Part shown: piece after piece, positions 1-5,444 of the stretch
How the letters are laid out: the number at the start of each line of letters is the position of its first letter
Position numbering within the stretch: the stretch's first letter is position 1
NCBI GenBank assembly: GCA_938014945.1
Contig: CALLQH010000208.1
Span: 1 to 5,614, forward strand
DNA from: an uncultured bacterium
Lineage (GTDB): Bacteria; Pseudomonadota; Alphaproteobacteria; SP197
DNA: 5,614 bases
Direction: 5' to 3'
Translations under genes and position numbers: made by a program
The notes under the pieces: model-generated
Told to the model about the DNA's origin: nothing
Databases searched by the model: none
What the model saw: the letters and a program-made list of their open reading frames with translations, nothing else

Positions 1-543
1 GTGGAGGGCGAGCGGGTGCCGCTCTTCTGGTGCCTGCAGAACTACAACGAACTCTGCCAGCTTGCCGCCTACATGGGCGAGGATCAGCCGGTCTACGGCA
101 TGCGTTCGGGCAATCAGGTGATGGTCAAGAACCAGGCCAACATCAACCGGCTCGCCGCCTATTACGCCGGTGAAATCGCAGCGATCGTGCAGCCCGGCCG
201 CGTGCTGGTGGGCGGCAACTGCCAGGCCGCCCAGATCGCCTTTCAGGTCGCCCGCTGCCTGCTCGACCGCGGCTACACGATTCCCCTGCTCTATCTCCAT
301 GAGAAGTTCATCGACCAGCCCTATGGCGGCCCGGTCGCCATGAGCTTCGGCAGGGACAGCAACCGCAATCCCTATCTTGCCGACGACACGCCGGAGAAGA
401 CCTTCGCGCGCGCCTACACCGGCCCGCTTACCGTGGATCTGGTTTCGGGCAGCCATGCCCAGTTCTTCCGCGAGCCCAACGTGCAGGACCTGATCCGCGT
501 GCTCAAACAACGGCGCGACGAACATGTCCAGCCACCCCGCTGA
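1..543 (+). CDS. Thioesterase-like alpha/beta-hydrolase domain, 5'-truncated by the window, Cys nucleophile
   Basis: This is the C-terminal 180 residues of a protein that resembles the thioesterase domain releasing products from NRPS/PKS carrier proteins. The visible landmarks, in order, are PLF opening the fold (about residues 7-9), QPVYGM (29-34) as in the PVYGL of this family, a helix leading into the nucleophile elbow GGNCQA (71-76), and GSHAQFFREPNV (150-161), which carries the expected catalytic His (H152) near the end. The elbow has Cys (C74) where most members have Ser. The acid position after the following strand reads LLYLHEKF, so E101 is a possible acid. The lid region is short. 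The GTG at base 1 is unlikely to be the true start, because the fold begins within a few residues of it; I infer a longer protein upstream, probably with adenylation or carrier domains. The stop TGA overlaps the next gene by 20 bases, suggesting one operon. Fold call fairly sure; substrate unknown. Confidence 0.72.
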   Translation: MEGERVPLFWCLQNYNELCQLAAYMGEDQPVYGMRSGNQVMVKNQANINRLAAYYAGEIAAIVQPGRVLVGGNCQAAQIAFQVARCLLDRGYTIPLLYLHEKFIDQPYGGPVAMSFGRDSNRNPYLADDTPEKTFARAYTGPLTVDLVSGSHAQFFREPNVQDLIRVLKQRRDEHVQPPR

Positions 544-1285
544 GGCAGGTTTCGCCCCGGGGATCGCCTGCTACCTGCTGAGCCTCGACCGGCTTACGGA
601 CGCAGCACCGGCGTTCTCCGTCGATACCTTCGGCCCGCCCGAGCAGGCCGGCACCCTCGCCATCCATCGCGCCACCCTTGATCCCGCACGGCATGAGGCC
701 GCGGCGCGCAACATCCTGCCCTCAGGCGACCGTTCCAGGATCGAGACGATGCGGGAGCCTGCCCTGCGCCGGGCACGGCTCCTTGCCCACGCCGGGCTGC
801 GGCTTGTGCTGGCGCAGCGCCTCGGCATACCGCCGCGGACCATCGCCTTCACGGCAGGCCCTTTCGGCAAGCCGCTCCTGCGCGACCATCCCGGGACCCA
901 TGTCAGCATCGCTTGGCGTGCCGACATCGCCGCCTTTGCGGTGGCCGCGGGCCGCCCGGTGGGCATCGATGTCGAGATCGCGCCGGGACAGCCCGACATG
1001 GACACCGTGGCGCGCTGGCTGTTCTCCAGCGGCGAGGTTGCGAGCCTGGATGCCGCCATACCGGAGCATCGGCCCGCCCTGTTCCTGGCCGCATGGACAC
1101 GCAAGGAGGCCCTGTGCAAGGCCGCAGGCGTCACACTCGACAGGATGCGGGGGCACGATACGCGGCAAGCATCCCTCACCCTTGCCGACAGCGAAGGCAG
1201 CAGGGGCAGTTATGCGGTGATGAGCTTTGCCGGGCAGACGCCCGCCTGGTCGGTCGCCTGGCGGGAAAACGATCAGGCCTTCTGA
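524..1285 (+). CDS. 4'-phosphopantetheinyl transferase, Sfp/EntD type
   Basis: A 253-residue protein expected to move the phosphopantetheine arm from coenzyme A onto a Ser of acyl- or peptidyl-carrier domains in the cytoplasm. Family motifs are clear: FGKPLL (114-119), GIDVE (147-151) with the Mg-binding pair D149 and E151, and WTRKEALCKA (191-200) with E195, K194 and K199. Length is usual for the two-domain Sfp class. The first motif, normally FNxSHS, reads HVSIAW (126-131), so the Ser-His pair is not kept; the rest of the active site appears intact. The ATG at 524 is chosen because a typical first strand (CYLLSLDRL, 16-24) follows; no strong ribosome site is visible, which fits translational coupling to the overlapping thioesterase gene. 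The neighbour makes an assembly-line carrier protein the likely partner. The 3' end overlaps the convergent sulfotransferase gene by 13 bases. Family assignment is secure; the target is inferred. Confidence 0.9.
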   Translation: MSSHPAEAGFAPGIACYLLSLDRLTDAAPAFSVDTFGPPEQAGTLAIHRATLDPARHEAAARNILPSGDRSRIETMREPALRRARLLAHAGLRLVLAQRLGIPPRTIAFTAGPFGKPLLRDHPGTHVSIAWRADIAAFAVAAGRPVGIDVEIAPGQPDMDTVARWLFSSGEVASLDAAIPEHRPALFLAAWTRKEALCKAAGVTLDRMRGHDTRQASLTLADSEGSRGSYAVMSFAGQTPAWSVAWRENDQAF

Positions 1286-1303
1286 GCGCCATCCTGAAGC
1301 CTG
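1266..1303 (-). terminator. Possible intrinsic terminator for the sulfotransferase gene, inside the convergent overlap
   Basis: Reading the minus strand, CAGGCTTC (1303-1296) can pair with GAAGGCCTG (1282-1274) with one bulged G and a 13-base loop, and TTTT lies four bases further on (1269-1266). The stem contains the end of the sulfotransferase reading frame, and the whole element sits in the last codons of the phosphopantetheinyl transferase gene. The T tract is short and offset, so this is only a candidate. Confidence 0.3.
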
Positions 1304-2325
1304 CGCAGCCGGTCTGAGAGCATGGCGTGGATCAATGCCATGGAAAGCGCCGTGAAGCGCTCCGCATCGACCGTGATGATGTCCTCGATTTTCAGATCCC
1401 GGCTCTTCCAGGCATCCGATCCCCCTGGAAAATCGTAATCGACATCACGGAAGACGATCCGGAAGCGGTCGCGCAGCGCCTCGATCTCCCCGCGCCTTGC
1501 ATTGTCGATCCAGGCCGCAAGACCGCCCTGCAGCACGACTGGCGTGCCCCTGCCCGGCAGGCTGTCCATGAGCATGGTGCTGTGCGGGATCAGCACGTCA
1601 TCGAGCCTGCGCGGGTGGTGACGCCGACGGTATTCCAGCAGCAGCTTGACCTCCTCTGCGGCCAGGGCGCGGTTCTCGTGGGGCGTCTCTCCGTCCCCGA
1701 GCATGGCTTCATCGAGCCCCGCGCGCTGCCAGAAGTCACGTCGGATATCACCCTGCTCGAAGAGTTCCCGGTCGTAGCAGCAGACCTCCAGCCGTTCGGT
1801 CAGCGCCTTGCCGCAGCTCTCGACGAAAGCGAGCGGGTGGTAGCGGAAGTCGGAGGGCACCGTGTCTTCGAGGAACGCTGCGGGCGTCAACAGTTCGCCC
1901 GAGGCCCTCGCGCGCTGCTGGAGGCCCGCCATGTAAAACGAGGCCGCGCTGCGGACGTAGAAAAGGCAGGTGATGCGCGTGGCGCCCTTCAGGGCAGCCC
2001 CCAGACGCGCCAGTCCGGCTGCATCGGCGCCGTAGATGTACTCGGAGGAGAGCACCAGACGCTCCCCGCCGCCGTGCAGCAACCCCTGCAGGACTTCCAT
2101 CGCCTCCGACCGGGCGGTTTCCAGTTCCTCCTGCGTCGCCAGGCGGTGGCGCAACGGCCGGGGCAGATCGGCAAAATCGCGGGTAATGACGCCCAGCAGA
2201 TTCTGCACGTTGAGATCGGGAACAAGCACGCCCTGGCGGCCAAGCGCCAACCGATTGGCAGCCAGGGCGCTCTGCAGCGAGGTCGTGCCGGTCTTGGGCA
2301 TCCCGGCATGGATGACGACGTCCAT
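1273..2325 (-). CDS. Sulfotransferase family protein (PAPS-dependent type)
   Basis: A 350-residue cytoplasmic protein with no signal peptide or membrane segment visible. The N-terminus holds the 5'-phosphosulfate loop PKTGTTSLQ (10-18), preceded by the hydrophobic strand VVIHAG. The second binding region is also recognisable: SSEYIYG (93-99) followed by FYVRSAASFYMAG (122-134), where R125 and S129 match the residues that hold the 3'-phosphate of PAPS in the family. It should transfer sulfate from PAPS to a hydroxyl or amine of a glycan, lipid or small molecule; the acceptor cannot be read from sequence. The start is fixed by AGGAG (2337-2333) seven bases before the ATG. It follows the aldehyde oxidoreductase genes on the same strand after 120 bases and runs tail to tail into the phosphopantetheinyl transferase gene. 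It may work with that biosynthetic group or be an independent gene. The C-terminal half has no motif I recognise. Confidence 0.85.
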   Translation of the reverse strand: MDVVIHAGMPKTGTTSLQSALAANRLALGRQGVLVPDLNVQNLLGVITRDFADLPRPLRHRLATQEELETARSEAMEVLQGLLHGGGERLVLSSEYIYGADAAGLARLGAALKGATRITCLFYVRSAASFYMAGLQQRARASGELLTPAAFLEDTVPSDFRYHPLAFVESCGKALTERLEVCCYDRELFEQGDIRRDFWQRAGLDEAMLGDGETPHENRALAAEEVKLLLEYRRRHHPRRLDDVLIPHSTMLMDSLPGRGTPVVLQGGLAAWIDNARRGEIEALRDRFRIVFRDVDYDFPGGSDAWKSRDLKIEDIITVDAERFTALSMALIHAMLSDRLRRLQDGAQKA

Positions 2326-2362
2326 TCAAGGGCTCCTGGCGTATCGTCCCGCCGGGATGGCG

Positions 2363-2404
2363 TGGCTCACGATGGCAATGGCTTTACCCTTGCCATCAGA
2401 GCCA
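2363..2404. repeat. Imperfect inverted repeat between the 99-residue gene and the sulfotransferase gene
   Basis: TGGCTC (2363-2368) pairs with GAGCCA (2399-2404), and GATGGCAA (2371-2378) pairs with TTGCCATC (2390-2397). The two stems are separated by a small AC/A internal loop, leaving an 11-base apical loop in which two more G:C pairs can form. That is 14 base pairs across 42 bases in a 120-base gap. No T run follows on either strand, so it does not look like a standard intrinsic terminator. It could be an RNA-stabilising or attenuating hairpin, or an operator for the sulfotransferase gene. I saw no convincing promoter in the rest of 2326-2445. Confidence 0.55.
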
Positions 2405-2445
2405 ACTGAGAACGAGGGGTTTCCCGAAATCGGCGAGCGGAAGGC

Positions 2446-2745
2446 TCAGCCGCCACCACGATGATAGGCACGGTCGAAGCGTTCGAGGAACGCCTGTCGG
2501 TCCGCGGCGTCGTAGCCGGTGAAGGTGAGGACGACCTCGGAGCGTTCGATCACCAGCAGGGCGATACGCCGTGGCTCCAGCGGCCGGATGGTGATCGCAA
2601 CGCCATGGCCGGGATCGCCGACGGCCACATGATCGGCAGCGGCGACGAAAGCCAGGCCGTCGAGCGCGCGCGGCAGCAGGCGGAAGAAATCAGCGGGCGT
2701 GATCGCCATGTCGCGCACCACCCGCTCGGGCACGGGCGCGTTCAT
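2446..2745 (-). CDS. Hypothetical 99-residue protein coupled to the MoaD-like gene of the aldehyde oxidoreductase operon
   Basis: I do not recognise this protein. The start used here (ATG at 2745) overlaps the MoaD stop as ATGA, a common sign of coupled translation. An in-frame extension to 2853 exists, but it lies wholly over the moaD-like gene in another frame and reads as low-complexity Arg/Gly/Ala, so it was dropped. Visible features are an N-terminal helix around ITPADFFRLLPRAL (15-28), a strand-rich middle (about 31-76) including VAITIRPL and RRIALLVIERSEVVLTF, a closing helix (AFLERFDRAY, 85-94) and a tail of three Gly (97-99). There is no Cys, no signal peptide and no membrane segment, so it is probably soluble and binds no metal through thiolates. 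Its place suggests a role in assembling or protecting the tungsten enzyme, its cofactor or its partner protein, but that rests on context alone. Translation is quite likely; function is unknown. Confidence 0.72.
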   Translation of the reverse strand: MNAPVPERVVRDMAITPADFFRLLPRALDGLAFVAAADHVAVGDPGHGVAITIRPLEPRRIALLVIERSEVVLTFTGYDAADRQAFLERFDRAYHRGGG

Positions 2746-2993
2746 CCGCCGGCGATCGGCGGCCAGGCCGCCACCGCATCGCCCGGTTGCACGATGCGCT
2801 CGGCCCGCTTGTCGACGGGAATATGGAAACCGTTGTGCATCACCAGATGGCACATCCGTCGCGGCACGCCGAAGGCGTCGAGCACGCCGGCGACCGAAAT
2901 GCCCTCGGCGACCTCGACCTCGGCCTGGTTGTTGTGCGCCCCTGCCGGCAGGAAGGGTGCGAGCGCGGCATAGAGCTTCAGGGTGATCTGCAT
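2742..2993 (-). CDS. MoaD/ThiS-like sulfur carrier protein of the aldehyde oxidoreductase operon
   Basis: An 83-residue small beta-grasp protein. Family marks are the opening strand MQITLKLYAALAPFLP (1-16), a Val-rich second strand and helix (EVEVAEGISVAGVLDAFGV, 25-43), the VMHNG turn (51-55), and the closing PGDAVAAWPPIAGG (70-83) with a free C-terminal Gly-Gly. In this family the Gly-Gly end is adenylated by a MoeB/ThiF-like enzyme, turned into a thiocarboxylate, and with MoaE donates sulfur to make the dithiolene of the pyranopterin that holds Mo or W. No MoaE or MoeB is seen here, so those must come from elsewhere. Being in the aldehyde oxidoreductase operon suggests a carrier dedicated to the tungsten-pterin cofactor. 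The ATG at 2993 gives a standard N-terminus; its ribosome site is weak (GGGCG, a few bases away). An 82-base gap with a hairpin separates it from the upstream oxidoreductase gene. Confidence 0.85.
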   Translation of the reverse strand: MQITLKLYAALAPFLPAGAHNNQAEVEVAEGISVAGVLDAFGVPRRMCHLVMHNGFHIPVDKRAERIVQPGDAVAAWPPIAGG

Positions 2994-3020
2994 GGCGCCC
3001 GTTGTGCTGGCCCGGACATG

Positions 3021-3062
3021 AAAGGGGCGGCAGCCGGTGCCCGCAAGCCCGGCGGCCGCCCC
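3021..3062 (-). terminator. GC-rich hairpin between the oxidoreductase and MoaD-like genes, candidate terminator or attenuator
   Basis: On the minus strand GGGGCGGC (3062-3055) pairs perfectly with GCCGCCCC (3031-3024). After one mismatch an inner GCCGG/CCGGC stem (3053-3049 with 3037-3033) continues the helix. Three T follow at 3023-3021, then CAT. The stem is strong but the T tract is short, so partial read-through is more likely than full termination. It starts about a dozen bases after the oxidoreductase stop codon and would lower expression of the two small downstream genes relative to the enzyme, or protect the 3' end of the upstream message. Confidence 0.5.
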
Positions 3063-3075
3063 CTCACATCACGTT

Positions 3076-4920
3076 TCAGAGACCCAGACGGGACATGGTC
3101 TCGTTGGTCGGCACGCCCTCGGACGTCCAGCCGCGGAGCTGGTAGTACTCCGGCAGCATCTTGGAGAGCTCGTTCACCTTGCCGGCGGCGGGGCCCGTCT
3201 TGGCCGCGTCCTTCAGCAGGCGCTCGGGCAGCTTGTCGTCGGCGGCGGTGAAGCCGGCGGCGTTGTTGAAGGTGCGCTCCAGGTTCCAGATGCGCTCACC
3301 GACCTCCAGCAGACGCTCGGCGGTCCACTCGCCCTCGCAGGCCGCATCGATCTGGGGAGCGAAGTCCTCCAGCGTCCAGGCGAAGGTGGTGAAGACGCAC
3401 AGGCCGCTCGAATCGACGGCGGCGGTGGCGTCCTGGAAGGCCTTCACCAGCGCCGGCTTGCCGTCCGAATCCAGCGGATCGGTCTTCACCGGAATGCCGA
3501 AGACCTCCGAGGCGATGGTGTAGCCGCGCAGGTGGCAGGCGCCCCGGTTGGACGTGGCGTAACCCAGGCCGATGCCCTGGATGCCGCGGCCGTCGTAGGC
3601 CGGGAACTCCTGGCCCTTCACGCCCATGGAAAGCTCCGGACGGCCGTACTTCTCCGTCAGCAGCTTGGAGCCCAGGCCGATCTCGGCACCGAAGCCCTCG
3701 CCCTTGCCCGTGAGCAGGGCCATCTCGCAGAGCGCCTTGGCATCACCGAACTTCAGCGACATGCCGGTCTGCTTCTCGGTGATGACGCCGTCCTCGAACA
3801 GCTCCATCGCCGCGCCGACCGTGGCGCCGAAGGTGATCGGATCGATGCCCTGCTCGTTGCACACGAAGTTGGCGAAGGTCAGCGCCTCCAGGTCGTTGAC
3901 GCCGGTCGCCGCCCCCAGGGCCCAGGCCGCCTCGTACTCCAGGCCGCCCGATGCGCCGTGGTACTGCGGACGCTCCAGCACTGAGAAATGCGTGCGGTCG
4001 ATCTGCGAGATGCGGCCGCAGGCGATGGTGCAGCCGAAACACGCGGCGTTGGTGACGAGGTTGGTCTTGCCGTCGGTCTCGCGCACCTTCTGCATGGCCT
4101 CGGCGCCGATGTCGTTGGCGCCTTCGAACTGGACATCGCGGTGGTTGCGCGTGGGCAGGGCGCCGGTCTCGTTGATCACGTTCATCAGCACCTGGGTGCC
4201 CATGGCGGGCAGGCCCTGGCCGGTGACCGGATTGTCGGCGAGCACCTTCTTGGCCGCCGTCGAGGCCGCCATGAAACGCTTGCCGTCCTTGACCTTCACG
4301 CCCTTGGTGCCGCGGATGGCGACGGCCTTCAGGTTCTTGGACCCCATGACCGTGCCGACGCCGGAGCGGCCGGCGGCGCGGTGCATGTCGTTGACGACGC
4401 AGGCGAACTTCACGCCCTTCTCGCCCGAGACGCCGATCGAGGCGACGCGGATCAGGGGATCGCCGTGTTTGTGCTTGATGCCCTCCTCGGTATCCCAGAC
4501 CGAGGTGCCCCAGAACTCCGAGGCGTCGAGCAGCTGGGCGTCATCGTTCTCGAGCATCAGGTAGACCGGCTTCTCGGCCTTGCCCTCGAAGATGATCATG
4601 TCCCAGCCGGCGTTCTTCATCTCGTTGCCGAAGAAGCCGCCGGAGTTGGAACAGGCGATCGCGCCGGTCAGCGCGCCCTTGGTGATGACCGAGTAGCGGC
4701 CGGCCGTGGAGGCGCTGGTGCCGGTCAGCGGACCGGTCGCCATGATCAGCTTGTTCTTGGGCGAAAGCGGATCGACCTTGGGATCGATCTCCTCGACCAG
4801 ATATTTCGTGGCGAGCCCGCGCTGGCCCAGATAGTCCTGGGCCCACTTCATGTTGAGCGGCTCGGATTTGCAGGTGCCTGCGGTCAGGTCGACGCGCAGC
4901 AGTTTTCCAGCCCATGCCAT
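3076..4920 (-). CDS. aorB: Tungsten-containing aldehyde:ferredoxin oxidoreductase, catalytic subunit (AorB type)
   Basis: A 614-residue enzyme that oxidises aldehydes to carboxylic acids, or runs in reverse at low potential, using a tungsten bis-pyranopterin and one [4Fe-4S] cluster. It follows Pyrococcus furiosus AOR (about 605 residues) almost end to end, as I recall that sequence: PLSPKNKLIMATGPLTGTSA (51-70), NSGGFFG (92-98), HRAAGRSGVGTVMGSKNLKA (180-199), AYDGRGIQGIGLGYATSNRG (441-460) and YYQLRGW (592-598). Cluster ligands are C294, C297, C301 and C508; the pterin motifs are around D343 (NDLEAL) and D503 (DSSGLC); active-site candidates are E330 in LEYE and H463 in RGACH. The ATG at 4920 follows AGGGAG by eight bases; an in-frame extension to 5010 lies over the preceding gene and was rejected. 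It lies 13 bases after the four-cluster subunit gene, as in the Aromatoleum-type AorAB pair. The segment between C301 and E330 is about 11 residues longer than in P. furiosus. No twin-Arg signal, so cytoplasmic. Natural substrate unknown. Confidence 0.93.
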   Translation of the reverse strand: MAWAGKLLRVDLTAGTCKSEPLNMKWAQDYLGQRGLATKYLVEEIDPKVDPLSPKNKLIMATGPLTGTSASTAGRYSVITKGALTGAIACSNSGGFFGNEMKNAGWDMIIFEGKAEKPVYLMLENDDAQLLDASEFWGTSVWDTEEGIKHKHGDPLIRVASIGVSGEKGVKFACVVNDMHRAAGRSGVGTVMGSKNLKAVAIRGTKGVKVKDGKRFMAASTAAKKVLADNPVTGQGLPAMGTQVLMNVINETGALPTRNHRDVQFEGANDIGAEAMQKVRETDGKTNLVTNAACFGCTIACGRISQIDRTHFSVLERPQYHGASGGLEYEAAWALGAATGVNDLEALTFANFVCNEQGIDPITFGATVGAAMELFEDGVITEKQTGMSLKFGDAKALCEMALLTGKGEGFGAEIGLGSKLLTEKYGRPELSMGVKGQEFPAYDGRGIQGIGLGYATSNRGACHLRGYTIASEVFGIPVKTDPLDSDGKPALVKAFQDATAAVDSSGLCVFTTFAWTLEDFAPQIDAACEGEWTAERLLEVGERIWNLERTFNNAAGFTAADDKLPERLLKDAAKTGPAAGKVNELSKMLPEYYQLRGWTSEGVPTNETMSRLGL

Positions 4921-4928
4921 GACGGTGT

Positions 4929-4936
4929 CTCCCTTA
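4929..4936 (-). promoter_or_regulatory. Ribosome binding site of the oxidoreductase gene, fused to the preceding stop codon
   Basis: The minus strand reads TAAGGGAG (4936-4929), then eight bases to the ATG at 4920. The stop codon TAA of the ferredoxin-like gene forms the first bases of the Shine-Dalgarno sequence, so a ribosome ending one gene stands on the start signal of the next. This supports both the chosen start and near-equal production of the two subunits. Confidence 0.75.
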
Positions 4937-5407
4937 TGCCTGCGCCGCAGCGTCGGCCACAGCCGCCGATGCGCGCATCTTTTCCAGACCGGTCCAGTTC
5001 GCGTCCACATAGGTGATCGCTTGCGTGGGGCAGGCCTTGGAACATTCGGGATCGCCGCCGCACAGGTCGCACTTGATGACCTTGCCGGTGGACTGGTTGA
5101 AATTGATCGTGCCGAAGGGGCACGCGATGGTGCAGACCTTGCAGCCCACGCACAGCGCGTCGCTCACCATCTTGGCGCCGGTGGCGCGGTCGAGGGTGAT
5201 GGCGTGCGTCGGGCAGGCCTCCAGGCACCAGGCTTCGGCACACTGGGTGCAGGTATAGGGCACGAAACGGCCCTTGCCTTCGAAGGTGAAGACCTTGATG
5301 CGCGACTTCGAGGGATTGAACGTCCCCTCGTGCTCCAGCGAGCAGGCCAGCTCGCACTGCAGGCAACCGGTACACTTGTCCGGATCGATACTCAGTGATT
5401 TGTGCAT
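4934..5407 (-). CDS. aorA: Four-cluster [4Fe-4S] ferredoxin-like electron-transfer subunit (AorA type)
   Basis: A 157-residue iron-sulfur protein with 16 Cys in four groups: C12/15/18/22, C53/56/61/65, C86/89/92/96 and C113/116/122/126. This is the pattern of the DmsB/HycB-like family, which carries four [4Fe-4S] clusters that relay electrons in a line. Its position just before the tungsten oxidoreductase gene, its size of about 17 kDa and its cluster number match AorA of the Aromatoleum aromaticum enzyme, which is reported to stack into filaments with the catalytic subunit attached. Here it should take electrons from the catalytic subunit and pass them on; the final acceptor is not encoded in this window. 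The start at 5407 is set by GGAGGG (5420-5415) seven bases upstream. The frame stays open upstream to the window end, but that stretch has no ferredoxin character. The Ala-rich tail after residue 145 has no cluster role. No signal peptide. A general DmsB-like label would also fit, but the neighbour makes AorA the better one. Confidence 0.88.
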   Translation of the reverse strand: MHKSLSIDPDKCTGCLQCELACSLEHEGTFNPSKSRIKVFTFEGKGRFVPYTCTQCAEAWCLEACPTHAITLDRATGAKMVSDALCVGCKVCTIACPFGTINFNQSTGKVIKCDLCGGDPECSKACPTQAITYVDANWTGLEKMRASAAVADAAAQA

Positions 5408-5414
5408 AAATTCG

Positions 5415-5444
5415 CCCTCCCCGCCCGGCAACCCCACCGGGCGG
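5415..5444 (-). promoter_or_regulatory. Leader hairpin directly against a strong Shine-Dalgarno before the ferredoxin-like gene
   Basis: On the minus strand CCGCCCGG (5444-5437) pairs perfectly with CCGGGCGG (5428-5421) around an 8-base loop, and the Shine-Dalgarno GGAGGG (5420-5415) begins at the very next base, seven bases before the ATG at 5407. An eight-pair all-GC stem touching the ribosome site could restrain or guide initiation, or protect the 5' end of the operon message. The pairing is seen directly; a regulatory role is inference. Confidence 0.55.

Noticed and set aside
1..3. GTG at base 1 as a true start codon
   Set aside because: It coincides with the window edge and lies within a few residues of the conserved beginning of the thioesterase fold, with no room to see a ribosome site; a continuing upstream protein is more likely.
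571..1179. Minus-strand open frame of 202 codons inside the phosphopantetheinyl transferase gene
   Set aside because: It is Ser/Arg/Ala-rich antisense sequence over a gene with intact catalytic motifs.
1327..2409. Long plus-strand open frame (360 codons) opposite the sulfotransferase gene
   Set aside because: It is the antisense shadow of a gene with clear PAPS-binding motifs; the translation has no recognisable domain, and long antisense frames are expected in DNA this rich in G+C.
2746..2853. N-terminal extension of the 99-residue protein
   Set aside because: It would lie entirely over the moaD-like coding sequence in another frame; the ATGA overlap gives a better start.
2461..2973. Plus-strand open frame of 170 codons across the two small genes
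   Set aside because: It is a shadow of the coupled moaD-like and 99-residue genes, with no family match by eye and no visible ribosome site.
4921..5010. N-terminal extension of the oxidoreductase
   Set aside because: It overlaps the ferredoxin-like gene, while the ATG at 4920 has a good ribosome site and gives the standard family N-terminus.
3037..5016. Two long plus-strand frames (3037-3984 and 3988-5016) and shorter ones opposite the oxidoreductase gene
   Set aside because: The minus strand encodes a full-length, well-conserved enzyme; the opposite frames give low-complexity Gly/Ala/Arg/Leu sequence with no domain.
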